Positions 62,820 to 64,000 of a stretch of 64,000 bases of DNA are shown here, one piece after another. Numbering within the stretch: position 1 is the stretch's first letter; the number at the start of each line of letters is the position of its first letter. The notes beneath the pieces were generated by a model. It was not told the origin of the DNA. It searched no databases and saw only the letters and a program-made list of their open reading frames with translations. The translations under genes were made by a program, and so were the position numbers. The DNA is taken from assembly GCA_027313705.1 (NCBI GenBank), contig DAHVDE010000040.1, positions 28,693 to 92,692 of the forward strand, written 5' to 3'. The DNA is from Actinomycetota bacterium. GTDB taxonomy: Bacteria > Actinomycetota > Actinomycetes > Streptosporangiales > Streptosporangiaceae.

Positions 62820-64000
62820 GTGGATCCCTATTCGAGCTGGCTCAGCTCTGGCGACAACGCGTGGCAGATGACGGCCGCTACGCTGGTCGGCCTGATGAGC
62901 ATCCCCGGGCTGGCGGTTCTCTACGGGGGAATCGTCCAGCGGAAGTGGGCCGTCAACACGATGATGATGGTGTTCAGTGCCTTCTGCCTGACGCTGATCG
63001 TCTGGGTGCTGTGGGCATTCAAAATGGGATTCGGGGCACCCTGGATCGGGCAGTTCCTCGGCAAGCCAGGCGCGGTAGTCGGTGCGAGCGGGGAGCAGGC
63101 GCGGGCGAGCATCCCGCTTCTCAACGGGCTCATGCCGAAGTTCAGGTTCCCTGAGGGCTCGCTTGTCTACTTCCAGTTCGTTTTCGCGGCGATTACCCCG
63201 ATCCTGTTTATCGGCAGCGTCATCGGCCGGATCAAGTTCAAGGTCTGGCTGATCTTCGTGCCGCTATGGATCACGTTCGCGTACGCGGTTAACGCGTTCC
63301 TGCTCTGGGGCGGCGGCTTCTGGGCCGGCAAGGGCGCGCTGGACTTCAGCGGCGGTTACGTCATCCACCTGGCCGCCGGGGTCTCCGGCTTCGTCGCCGC
63401 GGCCACCATCGGCCCCCGTCTCAAGCGCGACCGGGAGAACGACCGGCCCAACAACCTGCTGTTCATCGCGGTCGGCGCGGGCATCTTGTGGCTGGGCTGG
63501 AACGGCTTCAACGGCGGTGACCCCTACTTCGCGGGCGCGGACGCGGCCGCCGCGGTCGTCAACACCAACGTGGCCACCGCGGTCGCCATGATGACGTGGA
63601 TCCTCATGGACATGTTCCTGAGCAAGGAGAAGAAACCGACGTTCCTTGGCGGCCTCAACGGCATGATCTGCGGCCTCGTCGGCATCACTCCGGCCGCCGG
63701 CTTCGTCAACGGCCTGGGCGCCATCGTGATCGGCTTCGTCTGCACGGCCATCGTCTGGGTGGCCTGGACCTACTTGCCCAGGTACGTGTGGCCGTTCAAC
63801 AAGGTCGATGATGCCCTCGGCGTGGTCTACACGCACGGTATCGCCGGCCTGTTCGGCGGCCTGCTGACCGGCTGCCTCGCGGACCCGAAGATGATCGAGT
63901 ACATCGGCCTTGGCAAGACCGCCTCGTTCAGCGGCGCGGGCTTGTTCTACGGGCACCCCAAGCAGCTGGCCATCCAGGCCGGGGCCGCCCTGACGGTCAT
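62820..64000 (+). CDS. amt: Ammonium transporter (partial, runs off the right edge)
   Basis: 393 codons are visible and the frame is open to the window end. GTG 62820 has GGAGG (62809-62813) six bases upstream. The protein shows the Amt fold: ATLVGLMSIPGLAVLYGGIV, the family signature DFSGGYVIHLAAGVSGFVAA with the first pore His, GWNGFNGGDPYFAG, VNTNVATAVAMMTWI, GLNGMICGLVGITPAAGFV and THGIAGLFGG with the second pore His. It takes up ammonium at the membrane, feeding glutamine synthetase and the GltBD enzyme at the other end of the window. glnK would be expected next, outside the window. Confidence 0.94.
   Translation, partial: MDPYSSWLSSGDNAWQMTAATLVGLMSIPGLAVLYGGIVQRKWAVNTMMMVFSAFCLTLIVWVLWAFKMGFGAPWIGQFLGKPGAVVGASGEQARASIPLLNGLMPKFRFPEGSLVYFQFVFAAITPILFIGSVIGRIKFKVWLIFVPLWITFAYAVNAFLLWGGGFWAGKGALDFSGGYVIHLAAGVSGFVAAATIGPRLKRDRENDRPNNLLFIAVGAGILWLGWNGFNGGDPYFAGADAAAAVVNTNVATAVAMMTWILMDMFLSKEKKPTFLGGLNGMICGLVGITPAAGFVNGLGAIVIGFVCTAIVWVAWTYLPRYVWPFNKVDDALGVVYTHGIAGLFGGLLTGCLADPKMIEYIGLGKTASFSGAGLFYGHPKQLAIQAGAALTV

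Overview
The window is high-GC chromosomal DNA from an actinobacterium. The gene order (xerD, parA, a small gene, scpA, scpB, rluB, aroH, tyrA, cmk, der; polA beside an ANTAR response regulator; pyrG with a NUDIX gene and ald), the GTG/TTG start codons and the many start codons placed 5-8 nt after a TANNNT-type -10 box all fit that. Lone XRE/DUF5753 regulators and GlnR-type half sites suggest the Streptomycetales/Streptosporangiales side of the phylum; I cannot name a genus. I see no plasmid, phage, insertion sequence or CRISPR array. Both ends cut genes: the 3' end of gltB on the left and the 5' part of amt on the right.

Layout. 0-2.9 kb: gltB end, gltD and an Lgt-family protein that lacks key Lgt residues. 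3.0-10 kb: an odd tRNA with anticodon CAA, PdtaR-type regulator, a thioesterase, polA, rpsA, coaE. 10-15 kb: two related membrane proteins, uvrB (broken by one missing base as read) and a DMT-type membrane protein. 15-27 kb: a dense core block, pyrG-NUDIX-ald-xerD, then parA, a small ribbon-helix-helix-like gene, scpA, scpB, rluB, aroH, tyrA, cmk and der, mostly joined by short stop/start overlaps. XerD appears to start at CTG. 27-36 kb: accessory genes (secreted protein, APH-like kinase, two convergent XRE/DUF5753 regulators, aldo/keto reductase, trypsin-like protease), then a short aspartyl-tRNA synthetase behind a well-formed translational T-box with an Asp specifier, and tRNA-Pro(GGG).

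36-41 kb: a 55-residue membrane protein, a lone GT51 transglycosylase, two tandem GtrA proteins and a three-gene ABC-2 exporter. 41-56 kb: a catabolic stretch with a DUF885 protein, phosphotriesterase-like hydrolase, three acyl-CoA dehydrogenases (two forming a probable heteromeric pair), two SDRs, a ThDP enzyme with a cyclase-family hydrolase, a threonine dehydratase-like enzyme and an enoyl-CoA hydratase-like protein, plus a decayed small gene and exonuclease III. 56-64 kb: a membrane-anchored GH12-like protein, an enlarged ProB-like kinase coupled to a 60-codon gene and facing proA, an alpha/beta hydrolase, a PGM1-type ATP-grasp ligase, and amt behind GlnR-like boxes.

The main points for follow-up are the aspS2 T-box, the altered Lgt, the CTG start of xerD, the uvrB frameshift, the ParA/small-protein/ScpAB neighbourhood, the ProB-like gene set and the orphan peptide ligase. 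Function calls come from reading motifs by eye, with no database search.
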